The translations under genes and the position numbers were made by a program. Positions 31,941 to 43,490 of a DNA stretch of 64,000 bases are shown here, piece after piece; within the stretch, counting starts at the first letter, position 1; each line of letters starts with the position of its first letter. Source of the DNA: Lactuca virosa (Eukaryota > Streptophyta > Magnoliopsida > Asterales > Asteraceae); contig CAKMRJ010001112.1 in assembly GCA_928212115.1 (NCBI GenBank), positions 410,250,598 through 410,314,597 on the forward strand, written 5' to 3'. The notes beneath the pieces were generated by a model. It had not been told where the DNA came from. It did not search any database and saw nothing but the letters and a program-made list of their open reading frames with translations.

Positions 31941-34900
31941 GGATAAGTCTGTAACTATAATTTCCAGTATAACTTCTAAATCGATCAACAAATTGTAGCT
32001 TCCAAAAGTTGTTGTCGAACTCTGACCCAGTCAGTTACATGTCCTAAGATAAGTGATTAAATATTCCTCCGTTCTACAAGATATCGTACGGACATGAGAC
32101 ATGGATTATAATCAATCTCATTGTCCAAGTTTTGTTTCCTGATTTCTGATTTGTGATGACGACATAAGACTTCTAATCGAACACATCAATTTAGTATTGG
32201 CTAGGCCTAGCACTTATAAGTCAACACCAAATCACCGAGGGGCCCAAAGATGTCGCTTTTCCCATTGGGGCAAAAGGAACGGATAAACTTTGACTTATAT
32301 TCTTGTACTATTTACTCATCAAATCATGCACAACAATACGTTTTATAACATCAAGTTACTGATGTGTTTACGTATTATCAATGCACAACTGACTCGTAAA
32401 CAACAGCTCATATATCTCTGTTTCGAGAATATAAAATATTATCATCTCAAAATTACTCGTGATAAAATCCATGAAGTAATTCTCCGAGCGTGGGTTTATC
32501 CAATACTTAAAATACCCATTACTAAGTACTCATGAACATTACAGAAAAATTATTGTTATGTCTAATCTCCATAGACAATCTGTAATTCAATTCATAACAA
32601 TCTTAATTCACTACTTACTTCCAAAAGTATGGGCGACTGTGAAATTTTGAAGAATCAAATTATTCTAGTAATAAAACATGCATAGTGAAACACAATAATA
32701 ACCTAATTAACTATGGTCTCAAAACTATTGAATATAAAAAAACTCTTATTATTTAATCACCATAATAATTAAAACTTTATTCATTGTATAATGTTTCGAG
32801 TAATCAACTAACCACTTGAATTAAACATCAGTCATGTCATGTTATGAACATGCATACTATGTCTCTATGGTTCTTCCTTTGTGAACAAATCGACTGGACA
32901 TAATTCCAATGATGCTTAATTCACAATTCCAAATTCTTGTTACTAGAAAAAGTGTGTTAGAATTCCAACCTTACATGCATTATCCTTCTGTGACGTTGTG
33001 GCTTCAAAGTCACAGAGACTTAGTCAATGACATTACAAAATGTTCCATTGGAACTTTGTTACTAAAAGCGAGTCCAAAGAATTAAATCTCAAATTCAAGG
33101 TACACTCCTTGAACACCTTTCTTGCATCAAAGTTTCTAACTCACATGTTGATTTTAATAATCAACTCCCCACTATGGAAACATTTCCATATTCCCATATG
33201 ACCATCAATTTTGACCAAAAATCATCCCAATCTAAAACATGTCACTGTGGTCCTTCTAAACAATACCATACTTCCAACTGTCTACAAGCAACCAATCTTT
33301 TGGTATAACCTTAGAATGTTCTTGACAGTTGTTTAACAACTTTAATCACAAAAAAGTTCTAGTCCTTTTCCCTCTCAATTCCCAAGGCATTTGGAAAAAT
33401 CAGAACAAGTAAATATTATAGCATATGTAATCGATCATATATCTAAAGCATATGGGACTCGATTCATTATGTCTTACATAAGGACCTTTTATCTCATGCT
33501 ATAATATTTCCATATATCGAATTTCCTATGTTGAATCATTTCAACATGATATTCATATATATCCAAGACTAAGTTCTATTAAACCCTTCGATCTAAACTT
33601 TTAGATTTTAAATGAAGTATGAGTGCCCTCTCCCTTAAGCCTTACTATAGCGAAATAATTTCCAAACTTTGTAACTTGCAAATTGAAAACTATGTTCCCT
33701 ACGAATAGTATTTTCATCTTCCAATACTACCATAACAATTATGCTTCCACTAGCATAACAATTATGGTCTCACTTGCATAACAATTATGCTCTCACTAGC
33801 TTTGACATGTACCCAGAAATCAACTAGACTTCTAGAAATCAATACTCTTGACGTTCTTACCGAAGTGCAAATTTCTGATACATGATGCTTCGATAAGTCT
33901 CCAACTAGACTTCTTAAGCTTATACACCTTCATTGGATAGCATATGTTTGTGTTTAAACCCTTCAGGACTTATATCTATATGTCTTGAAAGTTCAAACAA
34001 TTCATTGCCAATTCTCACAATTTGAACTATGAAAAGGGATGTCGTAATTATATTAGGAATTTGGGAATACAATTAACATAACCACTAACCATAATGATAT
34101 TTATCAGATCTTTAAAATCTACTAGCGAAAGTGTTTCCTCATAATTAGTCTCATAAATTAGAGCGAAACCTTTTGCCACCTAGATTTTATGGTGTATATG
34201 TTCCCATCCATGTGAATCTACCATTTCCAACCTACAATAATAAGATAAGGTTTATGACAAAACCAAATTCAAATTTATCTTTCCTTTCATGGACTGAACT
34301 TTGCTTATTCTTAATTTTTTGCCCTCTGGTAGCACAAATTCCATGTTGTTAAGCAACTCACCCATATTGATCAATGTACTTTCACTGACCAACCTGATTT
34401 TCTTTGGCAGTCAAATGAGAATTATAAAACTCATAAGCATTACAACCTCAACTGGAAGGTACACAGAAACAAGAATGTGTCAACTTAACATGATAGGTTA
34501 TCAACCTCAGGCCGTGTGCTAGTGATAACTAAAAGGTTTATTCTCAATTGACTCCTGAAACTCTCAAGATCAATAAGACTCCCACTGAATTCTTGGCATA
34601 TAAGTTTCTCTCAAGGAACATTCCTTGACAAACTAAAACAAATATTCAAAAGTTAGTATGGATTCCTGACAAAAAAACACTTCATGGAATAAGTCTCAAT
34701 TTATCCCTTGTTTTAATCAAAACATCACAACTTCCAATTCCAAACGTGCTAGAGTAAGAAAACATTATTACTCCACATTTCATGAGGTGTTATAAACCTA
34801 CTTAGTACAAAATAAGCTTCAAGATACGATTTGTAATAACTAGAGCATGGCTCTAATACTTGATTGGAAACGAACTATGACTCATCTCTTGATTGAACCA

Positions 34901-35165
34901 TTTCAACAATATTTGATTCCTCTTCTTAGTCATACAATTGCACTAAGATGTTCTTCGAGGATCAATTGTGATATAGTTCCACAATCATTAAGATGATCAT
35001 AAAACATGATACTAAAGTACTCTCTTTTCCTTTCAGATTGGAGAAACTTTTATCTTTCTGCCTAATAGATTCTTCATATTCGTTCTGCTACTCTTTGAAA
35101 CTTTTCAAAGTATCAGAATTATGTTTGATCTTATAAACACAACCATGTTTACTAAAGCATCGGTA
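31941..35165 (-). pseudogene. E3 trailer and heavily degraded pol
   Basis: From 31941 to about 32820 the sequence is collinear with the E1/E2 trailer. From about 33100 to 35165, patches align by eye with E2 pol on the - strand. Examples are CTCACTAGCTTTGACATGTA (33795) next to the RT block, CCCATCCATGTGAATC (34203) at the integrase-RT linker, and the 34860-35000 stretch with the integrase core. Stop codons are frequent in every frame, so no product is possible. Confidence 0.7.
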
Positions 35166-38100
35166 TATAACGACCCGGGAATCCTATCGAAAACGACGTT
35201 AGTTGTTCCGTTACTCGAAGAACTATTTATGCAAAGTATTTTATCTATGAGGTTAAAATGGAATAATTTAACTAAAAATAGTATTATTTAATATCTAAAA
35301 GAATTAATCCAAAATTAAAAAGGTGTGTAATTTAATGAAATTAATTTATGAAATTATTAGGATAAATATAATTCATTTTAATGGGGTAATTGGGGTTGAG
35401 GGACTCAAATGTCATAAAAGGAAATCTAATTTGTCAAGATAACTAGGGTTAATGTAAAAGGGGTACAATATGGGAAATTAAGGGGCTAGATGGCAAAACT
35501 CAAATATAACCCCCATGTAGAGGGATCGACAATCGCCATGGGGTGTGCGTTTCTTTTCCACATTCCTTTTATTCATGAAGGAGAATCAATCGGCCCTCCT
35601 ATGTGTGAGGACGTGCGACACAAAGACCAAGGAAGAAAAAAAAACGCTAGCGATTTAGGGTGGAGAAGGGAGGAACGAACCTTGGAAAGAGGGGGGATAG
35701 GAAGGGCTGCAATTGTCGGCTGTTGGAGGTGTATTAGACCTGCGAAATCGATTCTAATCTTGGTAAAATTCTTTACTTCTTATTCTTCTCAAGTTCATAT
35801 CTCAATTTCTTGAGAATTGGTGGAATTGGTGAGTCAATTTGGTGTTGTTAGTCATACTTCTTTCAATCTTCGATCTTGTGATTTTATGTAATCAAACTCC
35901 AGCCATATTTGATCGAGTCTTGATGGCTAATTGCTGTCAAAACTTGGTTATGAACACCCTCAAGAATTCCTAGTTCATGTTCATGTATTATTCAATGTTT
36001 TAGAGAACTTGTTTTCTTTGTTGATTACTAATTTGAACCTTGGTGTGGGGATTATATTGCTATTAATATTTCTTGACAAGTTTCTACTGTTAAGAAGTCA
36101 AATTTTATCTTTATGGGTGTTTTTGGTTATGACTTAATAGGTTAAGTGGTCAAAAAGTCCTTGAAATTCAAAGCTGGAAAATTCAACAAAATTACCAATC
36201 TGTCCCTGTTTTCAAAAAAATCTAGAAAAATCATTAGAAGTCAGATTAATGATCTGTAAATTCTCAAAGTTTGCAATTCGAGTCTAGTTTGTCCATAAAT
36301 TTTTCCAAGACCAGTTGTTGCTTCCAACTTAGGTGAAAATCGCCTTTTTCACTGACTAGTCGGAATTTAGCTGCACGGATAGACTGTTTTGTAAAAATCA
36401 TATAAAATTGTAGAAAAATCGTTTGGACTTTTAAAAGTACTTTCTGAAAAGATAAAAGTATAAACTACTGGAATATACAAAAATATTGTATAATTTGCAG
36501 TCCTTGGTGGTGTTAAAATGGCTTTGAACAGGTAGCTGTTACGGGTCAAAATCTGAAATTTTTTTCTAAACGTTCGTCTATATGTTGAGGCATTCTACTC
36601 TCAACATTTTGTGTCATCTGTTTGGTATTCTCATAAAGTACACAATCGATTTCTTAATACTATCATTCAATCATCTTATGTGTAAAATTGAGCAACTATA
36701 ATCATTTACCTAAAGTTTTGAATCATATAGTGATTTTTTGGTGAATGTTGGAATTCTGCACAGCAACTTTTCCCCATCTTGCGAGAGCTATAGCTGCTAA
36801 TCTGGGCAGAATTGGAAGATGCTCATATCTCATGAAGTTCTAGGAAATCGAGTCTAGTTTCCAGAATGTCCAATTCCATCCCAAATGGAGCTGTAGATTA
36901 GGTTTTATGATTAAAATACTGAACGGGGGTTGGGCAGGGAAAATATAAAAATTAATATAAATGTTAGAATAAAGTTGTATTTTTGAAACATATACTTTAT
37001 TTGTTAATTGAATGTTATGTGTGGTGTTTAGGTGGAGCCTTGAGAACTTCAAGTAAGTTCAAGACTTGGAATAGAAGGAAGATTTCATCAAGTCTAAAGG
37101 TGAGTTCATAGTTTTAACTCACTACGGTTGCATTATTGAAACGTGCAATCCGTAGATGGTGATTTGATTCACTTTAGGATGACCATGTCATTACTTGTGC
37201 TTGATGATGATATGAGATTTGTGATGCTAATAAATGCTTTGTGCTAATGCCATGTTATGAGTTAATTGCTATGCTGCTTGCACTTTGATGAACTTGATGA
37301 ATATAACATGCTAGCTTAAGTTGCTTGAAATATGATGTATGGTTGTGTTTTGATGTGTTGGTAATGAATAAATTGCATGTTTAATACACATTTATATGGT
37401 ATGCATTACATGATTTACTTAATGTATAAATGACATTGTGGGGTTATGCGTAGTGGGTTTGGGTAGTTTGATGACCTTTGCCTAAAACCTTATCCGGATC
37501 ATTGAGGGTGCCTACTAGGTTGAAAGAGTACCTATAGGAAGAGCTATAGCCACATCAGTTGTTAGTTTCCGGTCTTTCTAGATGACCGTGTGACACATGG
37601 TTTGCAGGCACTTCGGTGTTCGTGGGCTGGAGTGATGTTGGTCCCTCGTTCGGGGCCAGCGCAAACATCACGTGGGAATCGGGAGGTGTATCAGTAGAAT
37701 TGACACTGTTTTTACCGATCCTGAACGACATCGTGGGGTACTTGTACTTTGCAAAGTCGGAGTAGCGAAAGTGGAGCCACGGGGTTGGTGTTTCGGGTGG
37801 AAGTCATGAGCCACTTAGAGCATTCGGCTGGCCGTGCACACAAGTAGTGAACGGGGTTTTTCTCTTGGGTTAGGTAGCACTAAGGGACACTTTTCTATCA
37901 ATCGGTTGGATAGATATAATAAAAGGTTGAACATGTAACAAAAGGTTGGTTGCATATTAAAAGGTTGAATATATAACAAAGGTTGGTTATTAATAAAAGG
38001 TTGCTTAAATATGAAATGTGATTATTTATATGCTATGCGGTTGCTTATGTGGTATTTGGTCGATCATATATGTTATATGGTAGAATTGTGGTTAAACATA

Positions 38101-38520
38101 TATGCATGTATGCAGTTGAATAATTATGATATGCGGTTGTTTTCTAAGTGGTATTTGTCTATCATTTTTATGCTTCATCATAAAATGAATGATTGACCCA
38201 TTTGGGGTTTGTATGTTTTATATGCAACTTTATGAACTCACTCAGCAGGGACTGACACTTGTATCTTTTCTCTTTTGTGTCTTATGATTGGTGCAGGCAG
38301 TTTAGAAGATTGGCCTTGGTGAGAGGGGTTCTTATGGGTAGTAGTTTTATAGTAACGATACCACCTTTGGACACGTTTTTGATTATTTACTTTAAAGTAC
38401 CTTGTTTACATTTTAAATGGTTTTGAATTATGTTTGAATTTTTGAAGTAACATTGTGGTTTCGAAAATGTTTTGAATTAAAAACTAAGTCTTCCGCTAAC
38501 GTATTCTGTTAAATAAATGA
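35166..38520 (+). repeat. Gypsy-type LTR inside E3, right end not defined
   Basis: The start TATAACGACCCGGG fits a TGTAACGACCC LTR start with one G-to-A change. Inside are GGTGAGTTCATA (37100), GAACTCACTCAGCAGG (38233) and an acceptor-like GGTGCAG (38291-38297), the same signals seen in the other solo LTRs. The left flank is CGGTA, but no matching CGGTA follows, and the E3 protease/integrase start is missing to the right. So the right end was probably lost with part of E3. Reading frames in 35490-36140 have no recognisable motif. Confidence 0.65.
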
Positions 38521-38666
38521 ATTATCATTGAACCATGTGACTGAAATCCATCTCTCATGATCAGAATTAGCTCATCCTTCTTAAGCTTCCTTCTTTCTCT
38601 TAGATCCTGCAATACCATCAAAATGTGATCATCACATCATGTATAGGACTTGTTATGATAATGGAG
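38521..38666 (-). other. E3 sequence between LTR insertion and gag end
   Basis: A short stretch after the gag stop; no protease motif remains. Confidence 0.5.
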
Positions 38667-39452
38667 TTATATAATGGATGTACCTGAAGTAGAGTCACCC
38701 GACTTGACTTTACCATGTCTAAGATCTTTCAGGTAGTCTGGGCAGCTTCGCAACCTATGTCCCTTCAATTGGCAATAGAAACATATAGACTCTTTAGGGT
38801 TAGCATATGGAACTATCTCAGAACTAGCCTTTCTCTTTACCATACGATCAAACAGATTGACCTTGGATGATCCCTTTCCATTGGGAAGAGAAATCTTTTC
38901 TAGACCACCATTGTTACCATCGTCAACGTCCATGGAATCTTTGGAATTAGACCCTTCAAGTACCTTTTCTTCACTTGTGCTCTTAAGCATTTCTGCTTCA
39001 GCAACAATCAACATTTGGGTTAGATCAATTAGGGTCATATCGATATTCCTCATATGAAAGTTCTCAATGAACTGACCATATGACTTAGGAACTGAAAACA
39101 GAACCAAATCAATGGCTTGCTCCCTTGGGAAAACGACACCCATTCTATCAAATTTGTCAATGTAAGATTTGATTTCCAGAACATGCGTACACACATAATT
39201 TCCATATCGATGTTTACATGCCAATAGGGCTTGAGTAGTTTCGTATCTTTCAATTCGAGGAAAACGTGACGTGGGGAGAGTCATTGAAGGAGGATGTGGA
39301 AGAGGTAAAGAAGTATGATGTCCAGCTTCACCATTTCCTGAAGAAGAGAAAACTTTTTCACCTTGATATGAACGTGGAAGATCATCTTTAGAAGGAAGAG
39401 GAAAACCATTTCCAAAAGAATCAGGAAGACCATTATTTTCTTGACTTGACAT
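38667..39452 (-). pseudogene. E3 Gag (copia type), internally deleted and separated from Pol
   Basis: 261 codons starting MSSQENNGLPDSFGNGFPLP. The N-terminal half of the UBN2 region found in E2 is missing. What remains begins RYETTQALLACKHRYGNYVC and includes YIDKFDRMGVVFPREQAIDL, VPKSYGQFIENFHM and LTQMLIVAEAEML. A CCHC knuckle CFYCQLKGHRLRSC follows (about residues 223-236), then a stop. Unlike E2, no pyrimidine-AG directly precedes the ATG. Confidence 0.85.
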
Positions 39453-40210
39453 TTATAAAGGGAGAAAAGAGAATTCAAGTTAGTTGATTTTAATCCTTAA
39501 TTATTAACCCATAAATTTAAATTAAGACTATGATCCATATTTTCGATTCGAACTTTGAAGAGGGACGTCGTAATCAAATTCGAATCTATTTTAGCTAGGT
39601 AAGACTTTTACCAATTTCAATCTTATGAAATTCCTAGATCTTTTGAGATTCATTGATTCTTATCAATGACATGTTTAATCTCATATTATGCTCTCACTTT
39701 TGTGATTGGGATGTCAAGGATCACAAACGAGATGTAAATAACCATGAAAATTAGCTTGACACTCTTGATGTCATTTATCATCTCATTTTAATGTGTCGGT
39801 TAGCCACAGAAGTTCCATTAATCAACGATAATTTTCGAGACACCCACTACCACTCTTTATTAGTCCCCCATTAATGTGACGGTTAACCACACACGCTCCA
39901 CTAACGACTTATAAAGTGTAATGTGCAATTTCATGGATTAGCATACAAATTCATATTTTTCCTAAAGTAACTAAGAGTAGGATTTTAGAAATTGTTTATT
40001 TACTTTATATCATTAAACTTATTAATGAGATTATGTCCTATCAAATCCGTTCAGCTAGTGACCCTCCAGGCCTCCACCACATAGGAGAGCGGTTGGTGAG
40101 AGTGGACACTCATTCAACGGCCATTTTATAGGCCGCTTCCTTATACCCTCTTTATAGCATGGTTTCGTGAATGAGGCGTACTAGCGATTTGACTGATTAT
40201 TCTTATACAG

Positions 40211-40259
<49 letters not shown>

Positions 40260-40750
40260 CTTTTAATTATATATACACGGTATAAGGTGTATTTTAAAAC
40301 ATTTTAAAAATGAAAATGTTTAATCTTTTAATAAATTAAACTTTTAATTTAATTAAATTTAAACCATATTATGGATTTATTAATTATCTTTTAATTAATT
40401 ATTTAATTAAATTAATAATAAGATCCATATGCATAATTCATGAATTCAAGATAATGATATCTAATTACTTAGATAATTATTCAGTTTTACATAATTAAAA
40501 CATTATTTAAGGTAATTATCCTAATCAATTAATGAGATTAATCAAAATCCGATTTTTTTTATAGATCTGATCGTCCACCACTTCGTGGTAAACAATTACC
40601 TGGTCGTGGTCGAACGAAAAGAACACGAAATCGCAGATCGCCACGTCGTGGTGGAAGATACCACGTCGTGGTGACGGAACATAATGATGATTATGTTTTA
40701 CTCCATGCTCCGGTTCAAGCAATACACATTCAATTGTTAAACAACCATAC
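39453..40750 (-). other. E3 leader with CCACGNCGTGG palindromes and hairpins
   Basis: About 1.3 kb, collinear with the E1/E2 leaders. Palindromes CCACGTCGTGG lie at 40641-40651 and 40661-40671, with CCACTTCGTGG at 40578-40588. Hairpin arms are 39899-39905/39870-39878 with loop GGTTAACC (39881-39888), and 39816-39822 with about 39788-39795 and loop GGTTAGCC. A TTTGTGA/TCACAAA stem lies near 39706-39735. An (AT)n array of about 45 bp is at 40214-40258. The LTR donor GTAAGT reads 40933-40928 on the - strand. Confidence 0.7.
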
Positions 40751-40762
40751 ACTCTGATACCA
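40751..40762 (-). promoter_or_regulatory. E3 primer binding site
   Basis: TGGTATCAGAGT on the - strand, one mismatch from E1/E2, one base from the LTR end. Confidence 0.88.
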
Positions 40763-40763
40763 C

Positions 40764-41580
40764 TGATGAGTTTTTTTACATGTATTAACACGGATAAATC
40801 CTTAACACTTTAGGGTACATGAAACCTAAGGATTTATGTCATAACTCTATTGAAGTAATATTCTATTGAACAACAAAACCTATAAACCTTAGGAAATTTT
40901 TGAATATATCAAGAAAAAATAGGGTTTACTTACCTTTTAGTTATTGTAGTAAATAACTATTCAAAAAACCTTCTTGAAAAACTCATGGAAGCAAGTACCA
41001 CAAGTGTCGTGCCTCTAATTGTTTATACCCAAACCCTAGCAACCAAGGAACTGAAGAGAGAAGAGAAGAGAGGAGAAATTTCGGAATTCCTCTTAGGAAT
41101 GAAGGCTTGGATGAAAATCAAACCCAATAGGGGTTTATATAGGTGATAGGAAAGTATTAGCTAAGGCAGGTATCTCCAAGATAACCCTGATCCCTTAACT
41201 TACTCCCTAAGGCATCCAAGGCTCATTAATGCCCAAGGAAACCCTAGAAGACATTCTAGAGTTCGTCCCCCTCTATGGGAGGTTCTAGAATTGGTCAATG
41301 TTCAACTTTTGAACATTTGTCACCTTTAGCCCTTCTACTTTTAATTAATCCAATTAATCTCAAAATTAATTACAGCTAATTTATGATTAATTATTAATTA
41401 AATATTACTATTTCTAATTAATATATTATTCTCATAATATATTAACAAATCATTCATTTTGATTTCTAATTAATTTATTAATCATATAAAAATTAATAAA
41501 TCAGTCTTTCTCTCTAAAAGTTATCATATTCAATTACTAGGTTTGAGGGCAACCCAAAAGGACTGTGTTACTATCCAACA
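40764..41580 (-). repeat. E3 5' LTR
   Basis: 817 bp, TGTTGGATAG...CTCATCA in its own sense, partner of 31047-31929. Contains the GTAAGT splice donor at 40928-40933. Confidence 0.9.
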
Positions 41581-42152
41581 TTGTTGTCTTCAGTCTTTGG
41601 ACTTTTGGGATCTTTAGTATTTTCATCTACTCCTTTCTTCTTAGCTGTTTTGTTTTTCATAAGGCGAAGAAATTGCCACTTCGTTTGAAATTGAGGTCTC
41701 TAATGGCTTACCTTCTTACTCTGAAGCCTCTACTTTCACTATTACAATTCATATATTGCTCCAAGTTCATTTTTTCTGTCATATTGTTGTCTTCGGTCTT
41801 CAGAATTTTGGGATCTTTAGTATTTTCGTCTACTCCTTTCTTCGTAGTTGTTTTAATAATCTTTTCTGGATCATTAACTGATTTTATTGAAGTTCATGAT
41901 GAGCTCCTGGTCATATAGCTCTTGCGAGACAAACACTAGGGCAAGTAGGTAACTTTAAAAAGAAAAAATTTCATGCAAAATATCAAAACTAAAAGCGAAT
42001 AGCGCCGAGATCAAAAAATCTCGTCGCAACTTGCGACTAAAATAGCGACGCGACTTCCTAATTGCAGCGAGCAAATTGGTTAAAAAAAGTAAAACTTTTT
42101 AAACAAAAAAAAACTTCTTATATTTATTTATTATTTAGATGAAATCAATTCG
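41581..42152 (-). pseudogene. E4 gag start (tandemly duplicated) and leader
   Basis: On the - strand a gag-like start (ATG near 41783, followed by EKMNLEQYM) is followed by about 200 bp that repeats the beginning of the gag segment at 30905-31045. A copy of the preceding leader block (about 41780-41850 versus 41581-41660) shows a tandem duplication of the gag start. Upstream the leader holds a 15-bp palindrome GTCGCAACTTGCGAC at 42023-42037. Confidence 0.65.
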
Positions 42153-42171
42153 ATCCACGACGACGGTGCCA
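42153..42171 (-). promoter_or_regulatory. E4 primer binding site, tRNA-Asp type, mutated
   Basis: On the - strand TGGCACCGTCGTCGTGGAT, a decayed form of the TGGCGCCGTTGCCGGGGA site usual in Athila-type elements, a few bases from the LTR end. Confidence 0.75.
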
Positions 42172-42178
42172 AAAACTT

Positions 42179-43069
42179 TGATATGCGTTGTATAATCTAA
42201 CAAAATAAACCTAATTTAAACTACAAATGTTATTTTAAATTTATAAAGTCTAACAAACTTAACTGGCTACTAGCACGAATAATATTAGTTGTGATAAGTA
42301 AGAGTGTCGATCTCTAGGAGAATCGAGGTGTAGTAAATAAAATAAACAAAAGCAAAGCAAAGTAATTCTACAATAAGGTAAAATACTAGTAATTAAAGAT
42401 ACCTTTGATTATATTTTCGTATCACTATAGAAATATGGTTAATTCATATGAAGCGCAATGGAAATTTGATAGATTCTCACTGATTTCTAAATTGATTCAC
42501 TCAAGGCTAATATCATTAATTTTATAATTTCAAGTTATCTACCAGTAAGGATATATTCCGTGGACTCAATCTATTCATTAATATTATGTAATAACCCAAT
42601 CGGTATGATCAGTCTTAGGTTTTGTGGAAACTTCTCAAATTGTCCAAGTTATTGGATCAACCACGAATATTAACTTAATTTTATTATGTTTAACCTAGAG
42701 ATACCTCCACTAGCCAGATCAGTCTACGCCTCAAATCGTCAAATTTTGATCCCCTAGCTGTTAACTAAACAATTGATTCAAGATTCATAATCTAAACCTA
42801 ATCATAAATCATGCTCTCAGTTACATAAACTTAACAAAATCAATTTCAATACGCATGTATCTTTAATCGAGCATTAACATAATAAATTAAATAACTATCA
42901 AAATTCCTTTCAATGAATTAAACCATAATCATAGATCATTTACATCTAATTAAAAGTATAGGAACTTAGCCCATAATCTAAACTAAATATTCATAAGAAG
43001 TAGAAAACTAAACATAATACTAACCAAAATCTTTCTGGTTCTTCTCTTCTAGCCTTGATATCTTTGATT

Positions 43070-43151
<82 letters not shown>

Positions 43152-43485
43152 TTTGGTCGAAAAAAAGGTTCTATTTATAGGATTTTAGAACCGAATTATT
43201 TCGTAGCCCTATTAAATCTTCGCGATGCGATTTGAAAATATCAACAATTATCTTCAAAATCTTCTATTTTTATGGAATTATCCATCATTGATTCTTCATA
43301 AATCCTTAATCTTCAAGCTACGAAAATTATTCCAAAATATCCCTTTAAAGCTTTTATTTAAACATATTGCTATTTTAATCATGAAAAATGTAAATATATA
43401 TAATAATTAAGTATCAAATATCTATAACAGTGTGTAGAAAAATATAAATATATCCCTTGAAATGTTTATAATTTACGACATATCA
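42179..43485 (-). repeat. E4 5' LTR
   Basis: 1307 bp, TGATATGTCG...GCATATCA in its own sense, partner of 14649-15915. Contains a TATA word CCTATAAATAGAACC (about 43168-43182) beside a long (AT)n array (43074-43149). ACATG at 43486-43490 duplicates 14644-14648. Confidence 0.9.
43074..43149. repeat. (AT)n microsatellite in E4 5' LTR
   Basis: About 76 bp, just upstream of the TATA word, longer than the 41-bp array in the partner LTR. Confidence 0.95.
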
Positions 43486-43490
43486 ACATG

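Larger units (their letters stand above)
31047..41580 (-). mobile_element. E3: decayed Ty1/copia element inside the E4 gag
   Basis: LTRs lie at 31047-31929 (3') and 40764-41580 (5'), PBS at 40751-40762, gag at 38667-39452, then degenerate pol; a foreign LTR (35166 to about 38520) sits in between. E4 sequence on both sides shows the near-duplicate TTGTC (31042-31046) and TTGTT (41581-41585). Leader and trailer match those of E1 and E2 at lower identity, so E3 is an older or divergent member of the same group. Confidence 0.9.
14649..43485 (-). mobile_element. E4: Athila-like Ty3/gypsy element opened by three nested insertions
   Basis: Two related LTRs face each other (14649-15915 and 42179-43485), both starting TGATA and ending ATCA in their own sense. 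They are flanked by the identical 5-bp duplication ACATG at 14644-14648 and 43486-43490. A tRNA-Asp-like PBS adjoins the right LTR and a purine tract adjoins the left. After removing E2, the solo LTR at 25782-27931 and E3, the element is about 8.2 kb. It contains an Athila-type gag and a 3' ORF resembling ATHILA ORF-1, but I found no protease, RT, RNase H or integrase, so it looks non-autonomous. The 28.8-kb span is one insertion event later filled by others. Confidence 0.88.

Noticed and set aside
35490..36137. Two + strand frames suggesting a small gene
   Set aside because: They lie inside a gypsy-type LTR leader; no domain and no conservation seen in the related LTRs.
41565..41918. A 117-codon + strand frame rich in hydrophobic residues
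   Set aside because: It is the complement of the duplicated E4 gag start and leader on the - strand.
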